DNA of 64,000 nucleotides from Pollenia angustigena (taxonomy: Eukaryota; Arthropoda; Insecta; Diptera; Polleniidae). Below the pieces are notes generated by a model. It was not told the DNA's origin. It saw only the letters and a list, made by a program, of their open reading frames with translations, and searched no databases. Below are positions 43,226 through 54,301 of this stretch, piece after piece (within the stretch, counting starts at the first letter, position 1; the number at the start of each line of letters is the position of its first letter). Both the position numbers and the translations under genes were made by a program. The stretch lies in contig OV884056.1 of NCBI GenBank assembly GCA_930367215.1, forward strand, positions 85,571,285-85,635,284, given 5' to 3'.

Positions 43226-45655
43226 GATTTCTGTACAAAGTTTAAGTTCGATAAGTTTTCCATTAAACTTTCAAGATTGACGAGATTTCTATAAAACACT
43301 TCGTCGACTTTTCTATAAAAACTTCCGTTTTATATATTTTTGCAACGAGTTTTTTTTCTAGGTTATTTTCAAATCGAAGATTTTTTCTATAGAACATTTT
43401 GAAATCGAGTGCTTTTCTGTAAAAAAATTATAAATCAAAGAGTTTTCCCAAAGAAAATTTTCGAAGCAAAGAGTTTTTCTATAGAAAAATTCAAAAATCG
43501 ATGAGTTTTTCTGTAGAAAACATTTCAAACCAAAGAGTTTTTCTTTAGAAAACAATTCAATCAAAGAGTTTAAATATAGAAAACTTACGTATGGAAGAGT
43601 TTTTCTTTTTTAAATCAAAAAGTATTTCAATATATTACTTTCTATAGAAAATAATCCAGTTAAAGGTTTTTTCTTAAAAAACTCTAATCGAAAAGTTTTT
43701 CGATGGGTAGTTATTTAATAAAAGTGTTTTTCTACAGAAAATTTTTCAATTGAAGAGTTTTTCTAAAGAAAACTTTCTAATTGAAAAGTTTTTCTATAGA
43801 AAACTTTCCAATCGAAGAGTTTTTCTATAGAAAACTTTCAAATTGAAGTGTTTTCTATAGAAAACTTTTCAATCGAAGAGTTTTTCTATAGAAAACTTTT
43901 CAATCGAAGAGTTTTTCTATAGAAAACTTTTCAATCGAAGAGTTTTTCTATAGAAAACTTTCCAATCGAAAAGTTTTTCTATAGAAAACTTGCCAATCGA
44001 AGAGTTTTTCTATAGAAAATTTTCTAATCGAAGAGTTTTGTCACGGAAAACCAATAAATCGAAAAGTTTTTCTATAGAAAACATTAAAATCGAAGAATAT
44101 TTCTATAAAAAACAATCCAATCAAAGAGTTTTTCTATAAAAAAATCCCCAATCAAAGAGTTTTTCAACAACAAATTTTTAAATAGAATTGTTTTTCTGTA
44201 GAAAACATTCCAGTCAAAGAATTTTTCCATAAAAAATGTTTTAATCAAAGTATTTTCTACAGAAAACTTCACAATAAAATAGTTTTTCTATAGAAAACTT
44301 TACAATCGAAGAGTTTTGTTATGAAAAACTTACGAATTCAAGAGTTTTTCTAAAGAAAACTTTGTAATCGAAAAGTTTTTCTATAGAAAACAATACAATC
44401 AAAGAGTTTTCTAAGCAAATTCCAATCAAAGAGTTTTTATACATAAAATTTTAAAATCGAAGAGTTTTTCTATTAAAAACTTTCTATAAAAAAAAAACAA
44501 ATTAAAGTGTTTTTCCATAGAAAATATTCTAATCAAAGAGTTTCTTTAGAAAATTTTTAAATCAAGTTGTTTTTCTACAGACAACTTTTCAATCGAAGAG
44601 TTTTTCTATGGAAAACTTTCCCATCGAAGAGTTTTCTATAGATAACTTTCTACAGAAAACAATCCAATCAAAGAGTTTTTCTATAGAAAATTCCAATCAG
44701 CTTTTTCTACAGAAAAATTTTCAAATCAAAGTGTTTTTCTAATAAAATAAAATTTCAATCAAAGAGTTTTTCTATATAAAATTTTTTTTAATCAAAGTGT
44801 ATTTCTGCAGAAAACCTTTCAATCGATGAGTTTTTCCATAGAAAACTTTCGAATCGAATAAATTTTCTATAGAACATTTTTGAACTAAAAAGTTTTTCTA
44901 AAGAAAACTTTCGAATCAAAAAGTATATCGTTAGAATACTTAAGAATCGAAAAGATCTTCTATAGAAAACTTTCGAATCGCAAAGTAATTCAATAGAAAA
45001 CTTACGAATAGTTTTTTTATGGAAAACTTTTAAATTACTGGGTATTTCCCTTAGTCCGCTTTAACAATGTGGCAAGTAAAAGGCAGACGGACTTAGTTTG
45101 TAGGCGAGAGAGGAAAAAAGTAAAGTGTGTCAAACATACATCGTCGCCCCCTAACCAACAAACCTTGTCTGTCTGCCTTTCATTTGCCACATTGTAAAAG
45201 GGCACTTACAAAAAAAATTTCCAAATCAAAAAGTCTTTTTTAAGAAAACGTACGAATCGAAGATTTTTTCTATTGACAACGTTTGAATCGAATAACTTTT
45301 GTAAAGAAAACTTTCAAATCGAAGGGGTTTTGAAAGGAAACTATCAAATCAAAGCTTTTAAAAAGTTTTTTTAAAGCAAACAAATATCGAATCGACGAGT
45401 TTTAAGAATTTTTACATTCGACGAGTTTTCTTAACAATTTTTAATTCAAGTTGTGGTTTCTATGGAAAACTTTTCTTGTCTGTTAAAAAATATGTATTCG
45501 AGTCGACGAGTTTGTATTGATTATTTTTTTCTATATAAAGTTTTCGATTCGTCGAGTTTTAAATAAGACTGTTGATAAGACTTGTTTAATTTGACGAGGT
45601 TTTTTACAGAAAAGTTTAATTCAAAGAGTTTTTGATAGAATATAATATTAGATTA
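43226..45655. repeat. 31-bp minisatellite array (~2.3 kb)
   Basis: Units with AATCGAAGAG, then TTTTTCTATAGAAAAC and TTTTC. The spacing is exactly 31 bp in the best part (43870, 43901, 43932 ...); flanking units are more diverged, with small insertions and deletions. Each unit has the 14-bp palindrome TTTTCTATAGAAAA. About 70-75 units, broken by MITE L copy 2. The minus-strand ORFs at 43358 and 44084 come from it. Confidence 0.9.
45054..45205. mobile_element. Palindromic MITE L, copy 2 (inverted)
   Basis: TTTAACAATGTGGCAAGTAA left end, complementary right end; interior (GTAGGCGAGAGAGGAAAAAA) is the reverse complement of the interior of copy 1. It interrupts the minisatellite. Confidence 0.8.
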
Positions 45656-47157
45656 GTAATATGAGTTAAAACACGTCAAACCATCACGAAAAAATGGCAT
45701 TTTCGGCATCAGCACCTCCGATTTGAATGAAATTCAACACAAATGTTATATGTAATTGGACTTAAACAAAACATAAATTTCAGACCCCACATTCTTTCGG
45801 CATCCGAAATATGACGTCATAAAAATGTGAAAAATGTTTAAAAAAACACAAAAGTCTCCTTACAAAAGGGGATAGAACTCTTGAACTACGCAAGATAATT
45901 TAGTTTTTTTGGTATCGTTTTAAAGGTGAAAGTGCACCCTTTAAAATGATATGCATATTGTGTTTTTCTAAGAAAAGGTCAAAGGTAAATTTTTGGGGTC
46001 TTGAGTTCAAAGGTCCATATCTAGAAAAGTATATTTTTTAAAATTCTTAAAAAAAAATATGTTAAGTATTATACCCTCTTCAACATTTGCAGAAAATTTA
46101 ATGGTGGAGACTCGATTGGTGTCAGAGTTATATACCAGAACGTGATTCTAAATATGTTTTGTGTTCAAAAATCCCTTGTTGTTGTTGTATTTTAATTATT
46201 TTTTTCAGTATATCTGGAGAACGGCAAGAGCCAAAGTTTCCAAATTTAGTACACAAATTTAAGTTATCAATACACACCATCCCACAAAATGTGGGCGGGA
46301 CTGGAGAAGTGGGCGTGGTACCTCCCGTACAAAAAATATCAAAAATTTTTTGTATCTGAACCGATTTTTCCGAGTTTTTCAAAGAATATTTCCTACTAAA
46401 GATTTCCGATCTTTTGATATATACGGCGTAACCATAGATCATATGACAGTCCAAAGATTCAGGTTTTTATACAATTTTTGATATTTCTTGTACGGGAGGT
46501 ACCACGCCCACTTCTCCAATCCCGACCACATTTCGTGGGATGGTGTGTATTGATAACTAAAATTTGTGTACAAAATTTGGAAACTTTGGCTCTTGCCGTT
46601 CTCCAGATATACTGAAAAAAATAATTAAAATACAACAACAACAAGGGATTTTTGAACACAAAACATACTTAGAATCACGTTCTGGTATATAACTCTAACA
46701 CCAATCGAGTCTCCACCTTTAAATTTTCTGCAAATGTTGAAGAGGGTATAATACTTAACATATATTTTTTTAAGAATTTTAAAAAATATACTTTTCTAGA
46801 TATGGAGCTTTGAACTCAAGACCCCAATAATTGAGCTTTGACCTTTTCTTAGAAAAACACAATATGCATATCATTTTAAAGGGTGCACTTTCACCTTTAA
46901 AACGATACCAATAAAACTAAATTATCTTGCGTAGTTCAAGAGTTCTATCCCCTTTTGTAAGGAGACTTTTGAGGTTTTTTCACATTTTTCTCATCTTTTA
47001 TGACGTCATATTTCGGAAGCCGAAAGAATCTGGGGTCTGAAAATTTATGTTTTGTTAAAGTCCAATAACATTCAACATTTGTGTTGAATTTCATTCAAAT
47101 CGGAGGTGATGATGCCGAACGACTTAACGGTTTGACATGGATTCACTCATATCTCTT
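45656..47157. repeat. 1.5-kb palindrome
   Basis: Left arm (45656-46352) and right arm (46469-47157) are inverted copies of about 690 bp with few differences, round a spacer of about 115 bp. Matching blocks include GCACCTCCGATTTGAATGAA / TTCATTCAAATCGGAGGTGA, TATGACGTCATA, and GCCCACTTCTCCAATCCCG. Each arm contains mini-me-like sequence (TATACCCTCTTCAACATTTG and GTGGGCGGGACTGGAGAAG). The ORFs at 46128, 46159 and 46459 lie in the arms and mirror each other, so none is a gene. Confidence 0.88.
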
Positions 47158-47424
47158 AACAATTATTTTCATGTATAAATATTAGGGGCATTCAAAAAAA
47201 AAATTATTTTTTTTTTGAAGTGCTTTCATCCCAAAAGTTTCTAGCGCCTATAAGAATATGCCCATTAAAACTGTAAAAAGAAAGTTTTTTGTAGTTTTAT
47301 TTGCAAAATAGGAAAAAAATATTTTTCACATGCAATTTATATTGAAAAACTGAAAGTCGTTGAGCGTCGCGTTAGATCAAATTATAGAGCTAATCTTGTG
47401 GGAAAGCTTTTTTATGCCTTACAG

Positions 47425-47628
47425 CAGTGATAACCAAGCCCCCAACTAACCAAGCCCCGAACGCACGCAAACAAAAATATTATGTACTTGGGTGCGGTCG
47501 CAGAGACTGATGATAGCCTGATGTTTTGAAACGAACAAAGTTGTTGTATACATGTGAATTGCCGACCGTGTCTGTGTGAAAAATACGATTATTAACTTAC
47601 TCGCGAGCCTATGGAGTGGTTATCACTG
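47425..47628. mobile_element. hAT-type MITE, 204 bp, 8-bp target duplication
   Basis: CCTTACAG flanks it exactly (47417-47424, 47629-47636). Ends CAGTGATAACCA and TGGTTATCACTG; no ORF. Confidence 0.85.
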
Positions 47629-48078
47629 CCTTACAGTAACTTTTGAGATGATAGCAAAAAATTATCTTTTTTTTTTTGGCGAAACACCCTAATATGTATA
47701 TATTTCCCTGTAAGAGAGAGATATGTTACAAATGTTTTTTACTCAATTATGATTTAACATATTTCAAATAAAAACCCGTTATTTCAATTTTTATAGAGTT
47801 CATTTAACTCTTCCTTGTTTTCGTAATAATTTTTGTAAATAACAAACTAAATAAGCTAAATAAGAAAAAAACACGTTTATTTACACTTTTAGGTTTTTTT
47901 TATGAAAATAACTCATTGTCGTATAATAAGTACAAGGTAGAGATTCATTAGAAAATATAATCTCAAATATAAAACGGGTAATTAATTTCAAACTTATGTC
48001 AAGCTAAAAGCTAAAACAAAAAAAAAAAAAAATTACAATAAAATGGTCAGTTCACATCAGCTCCACGTGGAAGGACCA

Positions 48079-48863
48079 CCCAACAAACACGGAGCTTTGA
48101 TTTCAAATTGAAAATGATTTGAAATCAAACGTTTTCTCAAACGACAAACGTTTGATAATGATTTGAAAATCATAGCATTCTCAACAAAAAGGGGAAAGTA
48201 TTATCAAGTTGAAAATGCCTTTATTTTCAACTTGCTTTCAAACGTATTTCTCAAATGTTTTTCAAATGTGGATTATAATACAATGTGGAACATAAATACA
48301 AATATTTATTTTTTTAATTTAAATTAATTATTTATTTAAACAAACTTTGACAACATATCGAAAAGATAAAATAATGTTCTTTCCGTCCTCTAATTCTTGC
48401 AAAGACGAAATATTTTGAGGATTGTAGCACCGCGATCGTTCAACAAACTTTCTTCACTTTCACGTTTTATTTTCCTTTTTTTCGTATTGTTAATCATTGT
48501 TATACTCACAAATAATTTTTATTTTTCACAAGAAATAAACTGTTCACTTTTTATTAAAATTTATTCTTAATAGTAAAACACATGTAACCACAAAGTAAAA
48601 CATGTAACTTTAATCGCCATTTTTAATGATTACATTTATTTTTCGCTTAAGTGCTGCCAAGTTTATTTTTGATTTGAATTTAACATTTGATAAACATTTG
48701 ACATCAAATTGATAAAACATTTGATATCAAATGTTTATATTGAAATCATTATCAATTTGAATTTAAATGTTAAATCAAACAATTGAAACCCGTTTGAGGA
48801 TTGTGTTTGATTTCAAATGGTAAAGTCATTTCATATCAAAGGTTTGACTTCGTGTTTGTTGGG
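48079..48863. mobile_element. MITE, 785 bp
   Basis: Ends CCCAACAAACACGGAG and CTTCGTGTTTGTTGGG (complementary). The regions next to both ends hold repeated TTTGATTTCAAAT/ATTTGAAATCAAA words. No ORF. It splits a stretch that continues on both sides (CTCCACGTGGAAGGACCAC and TGATCTAAACCCGTTTGTGC). Confidence 0.7.
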
Positions 48864-48864
48864 C

Positions 48865-49330
48865 ATGATCTAAACCCGTTTGTGCAGATGTCCAATCTGA
48901 CATGAGGCGTTTGGCACGCCGTCCTTTTCAAACAACATGTCGTTGGTGTTTAGGGCAAAAGAAGTTTGTAATCGACATATCGACCGTTGATCGTGAAGGC
49001 CTAGCCAACATCATTCTCAAAGAAATATGGACTGATGACGTTTCTCGCCCAAAATACACACCAAACAGTTATATTTTTGGGATACTTTTAAATCGCATGT
49101 GGATTGGTATCGTCCATATTCGACAATTTTGCTTGTATTCATTCAGAAATAGGCCTCATAGATGAAAATGATTTTTCGATGTAAATTAGGGTTTTGTGAT
49201 GATAAAACTTTTTTATCATTTGCACGTGGTGTTGAACCTTAAATCCGCCATGTTGATGTGCCAAAACCGACTGAATTAATGACAGCCAATTGAAGAGAAG
49301 TTCAGAGTTCCTTATTGGAAGATCCTTTAT
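48865..49330 (+). other. Possible decayed coding sequence of unknown origin
   Basis: Base composition is clearly higher in G+C than the surrounding intron. An 88-codon frame at 48902 (RPFQTTCRWCLGQKKFVID, VDREGLANIILKEIWTDD) and, in another frame further on, FARGVEP, RHVDVPKPTELMTAN look protein-like, with stops and frame changes between. I do not recognise the protein. It could be a retro-pseudogene or a transposon fragment. Confidence 0.3.
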
Positions 49331-49433
49331 ATTTCAAATATAAACAAAACTTTTATGTATGTATGTTGTTTGACATAAAACGGGGAACAAATTGACAAGT
49401 TACTTTAATGTATCTATATATCTTGTACATATT

Positions 49434-49539
49434 CGGGCTTGTTCTAGAAATCGTAATGAAGTAGAATTGAAAAACAGGCTCGTTTTCAAAATTCGTTCGA
49501 TTTTAAATCCACTTCATTTCGATTTATTGAACATGCTCG
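49434..49539. mobile_element. MITE family H, copy 2 (short)
   Basis: Left CGGGCTTGTTCTAGAAATCG, right TCGATTTATTGAACATGCTCG-like end; about half the length of copy 1. Confidence 0.65.
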
Positions 49540-49769
49540 ATTATACCATGTAAACTTATAATTTTAGCTGTTTAACATTCTCAATGAATTATTTTTATTT
49601 CATATTCAAATTAAATCAATAAAGTAACTACATTTAACAATTTAAATTTTCACATTTTCATTTACCAATTCATCAACACACACACACCAACGTTTATAAA
49701 TACACCAAATTCAAAATCAAATCAATTGCAAAATCTGACAAAATAAAAAACACAATAAATCTCTTGTAG

Positions 49770-49805
49770 TACGGGCACCAAATTTTCCAAATTTTGATAT
49801 AGTTG
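49770..49805 (+). CDS. mtd: mtd 36-nt exon
   Basis: Acceptor AATCTCTTGTAG, donor GTATGT at 49806. Contributes IRAPNFPNFDIV; phase 1 in and out, so it joins 41799 to 54991 and could also be skipped in frame. The following residues (E-LIPRPARAC) are strongly conserved. The exon lies between two introns of 8.0 and 5.2 kb that each carry a minisatellite. Confidence 0.75.
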
Positions 49806-50039
49806 GTATGTTTTAAAACTATATTTAGTATGTATGTATTTAAATACACAGTTATATATTGGAAATTATATGTATGTACTCGTATCTATACAAAAATTAA
49901 AACAGACTATAGATTAAGTTAAGTCATCTCTAGATATAAAGTATTTTGCCGTGTATCCAGCCTAATTTTCTGTACTCGTTACTTTGTAAACGAGAGATCT
50001 TTAAAAAGGTTGTCTATTCCACGATTTTTTTTTTTCAAC

Positions 50040-50365
50040 AAAATTCGGCCTTATTATGAGTGTCGTTGTCGTAGTCGAAAACGAGTCGTTTTTAAAATTT
50101 TTTTAAATTAAAATAAATACGACAAACTTTTAATGAAGTTGTCGTTAATTTGAAATGATATCAACAAAAATTTCAAACAGCTACGGCTTTAGTCAAGACA
50201 GCGACTCTCGAAATTTTTAATAGAAATGTTTGGTTTTCGATAAATTGTTTTAACATATTTTTAATGGTTGGCGTATTTAGACGAAAATTTTTACATAAAC
50301 GCTGTCGTGAATAAAAAACTTAATAACGACAGTTTTTGAAACAAATACGCCAACCATGATAACCT
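50040..50365. repeat. Inverted-repeat patch
   Basis: ATGGTTGGCGTATTTAGACG (50263) and the complement AACAAATACGCCAACCAT (50341) form a stem. The sequence GAGTGTCGTTGTCGTAGTCG recalls 61748-61770. Possibly a decayed MITE. Confidence 0.4.
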
Positions 50366-50554
50366 TTTTGTAAAAGATTTGTAAACAGCATGGACCGAAA
50401 ATAACAGTTATATTGGAATTTTAAAACAAAAAAGCATATAGAAATAAATGTCGAAAAACTGATTCAAGTATACCATATTGTTTGTTCCTCATGCACTTGT
50501 CAATGATAAAATATATTGATTTTTATAATTTTGATTTTTATATTTTAGATCAAA

Positions 50555-50725
50555 CTTAACAGTTATTTTTTGATTTTTATTTTTTTGAACAAAAATAACT
50601 GTTATTTTTTGATTTTTTCGATCAAAACTAACAGTTAGTTTTTGATTTTTTTATTTTTTTTGAACAAAAATAACAGTTATTTTTGATTTTTTTGAACAAA
50701 AATAACTGTTATTTTTTTTATTTTA
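50555..50725. repeat. AAAATAACTGTTATTTTT tandem array, left
   Basis: Four or five units of AAAAATAACTGTTATTTTTT separated by TTGATTTTTTTGAAC-like spacers. The complementary array lies at 51440-51660. Confidence 0.65.
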
Positions 50726-50806
50726 GTGTGTAATTATCATTGGAATTCCTTATGCACATTAAAATAATTATTAAAGTCATCTAAATTACACAGTACAACA
50801 GCCAAT

Positions 50807-51374
50807 CTGGGGGGTGAGAAATTCCAAGTCAGAGTGATGGTACTAGGTCAGTATAGTAAAACCCTCAAAGGGTTTGGCGTTCGTATGTGTCAGTTTTTTT
50901 TTTTATGACATTTTAAATTTTTTCCTTATCTTGATGTTTTTTTGTTTAACATAACTCGAAAACCACTTGTCCGATTTTGCTAAAACGAACTCAAAAAAAT
51001 TTAGAATTACAATTTCTTTAATCCGTTCATATAACGTTTTTCTTTATAATCAACAGTTTTGCCGGTAAAAATAAATTTGTGGAGAATTATAATTGATAAG
51101 TGCAAAAAAATGTTCAAGCCTGGATGTATGCAGCAGATTTTATCACATTTTATATGAACGGATTAAAGAAATTGTAATTCTAAATTTTTTTGAGTTCGTT
51201 TTAGCAAAATCGGACAAGTGGTTCTCGAGTTATGTTAAACAAAAAAACATCAAGATAAGGAAAAAATTTAAAATGTCATAAAAAAAAACTGACACATACG
51301 AACGCCAAACCCTCTGAGGGTTTTACTATACTGACCTAGTACCATCACCCTGACTTGGAATTTCTCACCCCCAG
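50807..51374. mobile_element. Fold-back element, 568 bp
   Basis: Ends CTGGGGGGTGAGAAATTCCA and the complement (one G fewer), continuing AGTCAGAGTGATGGTACTAG; arms of about 228 bp (50807-51034 and 51148-51374) nearly perfect; loop of about 110 bp. The 62-codon ORF at 51093 is inside. Confidence 0.85.
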
Positions 51375-51439
51375 ACAATAATCTCAAAAATGTTCCATAG
51401 TGTTATTAAAACACGCACATTTATTTTGAGAAAAACTTT

Positions 51440-51660
51440 TATTTTTGCTCGAAAAAATCAAAATCAATATATAATTGTTATTTTTGTTCAAAAAAATAAA
51501 AATCAAAAAATAACTGTTATTTTTTATCGAAAAAATAAAAATAAAAAAAAAACTGTTATTTTTTTATCGAAAAAATAAAAATAAAAAAAATAGTTATTTT
51601 TGTTCAAAAAAATAAAAATAAAAAAATAACTGTTATTTTTGTTCAAAAAAATAAAAATAA
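51440..51660. repeat. AAAATAACTGTTATTTTT tandem array, right
   Basis: Inverted counterpart of 50555-50725, with AAAAAATAAAAAT spacers. The 62-codon ORF at 51390 is made of it. Confidence 0.65.
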
Positions 51661-51770
51661 TTTAATGAAAAATTAAATTTTATGAACTTAAGCCTAATTA
51701 AAAATATAAAAAATTTGGATTAAAAACCATAAATAGTTCAACAAAATAACCACAATACTAATTATTGTTA
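51656..51770 (+). mobile_element. SINE tail fragment
   Basis: AATTTAATGAAAAATTAAAT, GAACTTAAGCCTAATTAAAA, then CCACAATACTAATTATTG: the 3' part of the SINE family, without its Pol III head. Confidence 0.6.
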
Positions 51771-51904
51771 AAGCTAAGGCACGAGCTCTATGTGTACATT
51801 TGTCCTTCAAGTTGTGCTGAAAAAGGTCAACGGAAAAGAAAAAGACAAAATGAAAAAACAAAAAATGTACTAGGACTTCAAGAAAAATTCTTGACAAAAG
51901 TACG

Positions 51905-52290
51905 AAAAAACAGAAGTAAGGAAAAAACATGTAAAATCAATTAAAGTGGATAATCATTCAGGAAAGCAAATTTCGATCTACCAAATGTTAAAATACAATT
52001 TGGTTTAAGGATTGATGTTTGACTATTGACGTCAGCAGTCGTCGATGGCTGCGAGTGTAAGACGGCAAATCCATCTGAGGAGATTGAGTGGTTGCAATCG
52101 AAACATGTCATGGTAACCTGCCGGCCGGGGTTCGAGCCCCAGCCACGTCAAGAATGTAAGATTATCAATAACAATTTTAATTAATTTTCATGTTGTAAAA
52201 TTCCTTTCTTCATAAAAATAATTTAATGAAAAATTAAATTTCATGAACTTAAGCCTAATTAAAAATATTAAAAATTTGGATTAAAAAAAA
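51905..52290 (+). mobile_element. tRNA-derived SINE, copy 2
   Basis: B box GGTTCGAGCCC at 52129-52139 and A-box-like AGATTGAGTGG at 52081-52091; same body and tail as 35222-35595. Confidence 0.75.
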
Positions 52291-52439
52291 TAACTGTTTT
52301 CATCTGACTTTTATGAAAAAAGGAATAACTGTTACGGTCCCTGGTAAACAGTGTTCGTATTTGTTGTCATTTTTGCTAATCAAGATATCATTTTTTAAAA
52401 ACGCCAAGTTTCACCACAAAAACGCTTACCACGATAAGG

Positions 52440-54000
52440 GTAAATATTTGATAAGAAAACTTTCGACGAGTTTCCTAAAGAAAACAGTCAGTGAGACATG
52501 TTTTCTAAAATTTTGTTTCGACTACTTTCCTGAAGAAAACTTTCGTTTCGATCAGTTTTCTAAAATGAACTTTCGACATGTTTTTTTCTATACTTTAGTC
52601 GCGATTACTTTCCTTAAAAAAACTTTCGTTTCGATCAGTTTTCTAAGTGGAACTTTCGTTTTGATTAGTTTTCTAATAAAAGTCGTTTGGTTAACAAGCA
52701 AAACATGGTTTTGTTCAGTTTTCTAATGAAAATTTTCGTTTTAATTATTTTCTATAGAAAACTTTGGTATCGATAAGTTTTCTATCAAAAAATTTTCGTA
52801 TCGATGAGTTTTCTAAAGAAAATATTTGTTTCGACCAGTTTTTTTCCACAGAAAACTTTTATTTTGATTTAAATAAGTTGCTTAAGAAAAATATTCGTTT
52901 CGACAAGTTTCTTTTTAGAAAACTTTCGTTTTTTTTTTAAATAAGTTGCTTTTTAAAACTTTTGTTCTTATCAGTTTTCTATAAAACTATTTCGTTTCGT
53001 TTATTAACAATTTTTTTATAAAAAAAAAAAATCGTTCCGATCAAATTTCTGTAGAAGAAATTCGATTCGATTAGTTTTCTTTGGAAAACATTCGTTACGA
53101 TCAGTTTTTCTTAGAAAATTTTCTTTCCGATAAGTTTTCTGTAGAAAACATTTGTATCGAGACTTTCGATCAGTGTTCTTTAAAAAAAATATTCTTACAG
53201 AAAACTTTCGTTTTAATTTGAATTAGTTGCTTTTTAATCAATTTTCTATAAAATTTTTCGTTACAATGAGTTTTTTTTAAACAATTTTTGTTTCAGTCTT
53301 ATAAGAAAGAAAAAAATTCGATCCGATTAATTTTCTGTAGAAACAAAAAACTTCCGTATCGATCGGTTTTCTAAAGACAATATTCGTTTCGACCAGTTTT
53401 TTTACGACAAACTTTCGTTTTGTTTTGTATAAGTTGCTTAAGAAAACTTTCGTATCGATCATATTCGATCAGTTATCTTTAGAAAACATTCGTTTCAATC
53501 AGTTTTCTCTTGAAAATATTCGTTTCGATCTGTTTTCTTTAGTAAACTTTTGTTCCGATAAGTTTTCTGTGGAAAACATTTTTATCGAGAATTTTTTTCA
53601 GTTTTTTTATTGAAAACTTTGGTTTGGATCTGTTTTCTATAGAAAACTTTCGTATCGATCAGTGTTCTATAAAAAACTTTCTTATCGATCAGTTTTCTGC
53701 AGAAAACATTCGTTTCGATCAGTTTTGTATAGAAAACATTCGTTTCGATCAGTTTTCATTAAAAAACATTCGCTTCGATCAGTTTTCATTCCTATAAGTT
53801 TTATGAAGACAACATTTGTATCGATAAGTTTTTAGTTAAACATTTGTATCGATGAGTTTTTTTTAGAAAACTTTTGTTTCGATTAGTTTTCTATAAAAAA
53901 CTTTCGTTCGTTTAGTTTTATAACGAAAATTTCGTGGCAAGCAGTTTTTTCTTATAGAAAACTTTCTTTTTGCTTAGTTTTCTATTTAAAATTATTCGAA
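52440..54000. repeat. 30-bp minisatellite array (~1.55 kb)
   Basis: Units with CGTTTCGATCAG, then TTTTCTATAGAAAAC and ATT/TTT; spacing 30 bp in the best part (53681, 53711, 53741, 53771). It shares the palindrome TTTTCTATAGAAAA with the 31-bp array but has GATCAG for GAAGAG. The ORFs at 52313, 53277 and 53425 arise from it. Confidence 0.88.
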
Positions 54001-54300
54001 GGAATAAATTTTTTTAATCTCAATAAATGAATATTTTGATTAATTTAATCTATAGTCTGAATAAAATACAAATTAATGGATTATATATCCTGTAATATAC
54101 ATCAATATTCCCATCAAATCTGTACATAATTGTTGTAATTTAAAAGATGTTTTTAAATCAGTCGTATGCATATCGTATTTAAATAAATAATTAATCTTTT
54201 TTTAAATAAAAACAACCTGTACATAAAAAATAGGAAAATAAAATTTATAAACAAATATAAATCATGACTTATACTGCATCCCTACGTATAAAACAGCATC
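54001..54300. other. No gene seen
   Basis: AT-rich spacer after the array, no supported feature. Confidence 0.4.
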
Positions 54301-54301
54301 G

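Noticed and set aside
43226..45655. CRISPR-like array because of the regular 31-bp spacing
   Set aside because: There are no unique spacers: the whole unit repeats, units decay gradually, and the genome is a fly's.
46128..46659. Three ORFs of 66-108 codons on both strands
   Set aside because: They mirror one another in the two arms of the 1.5-kb palindrome and contain only mini-me-like repeat translation.
52313..52726. 137-codon ORF rich in F, S and K
   Set aside because: Most of it is the in-frame reading of the 30-bp minisatellite (FLKKTFVSISF-type repeats), which stays open because the period is a multiple of three.
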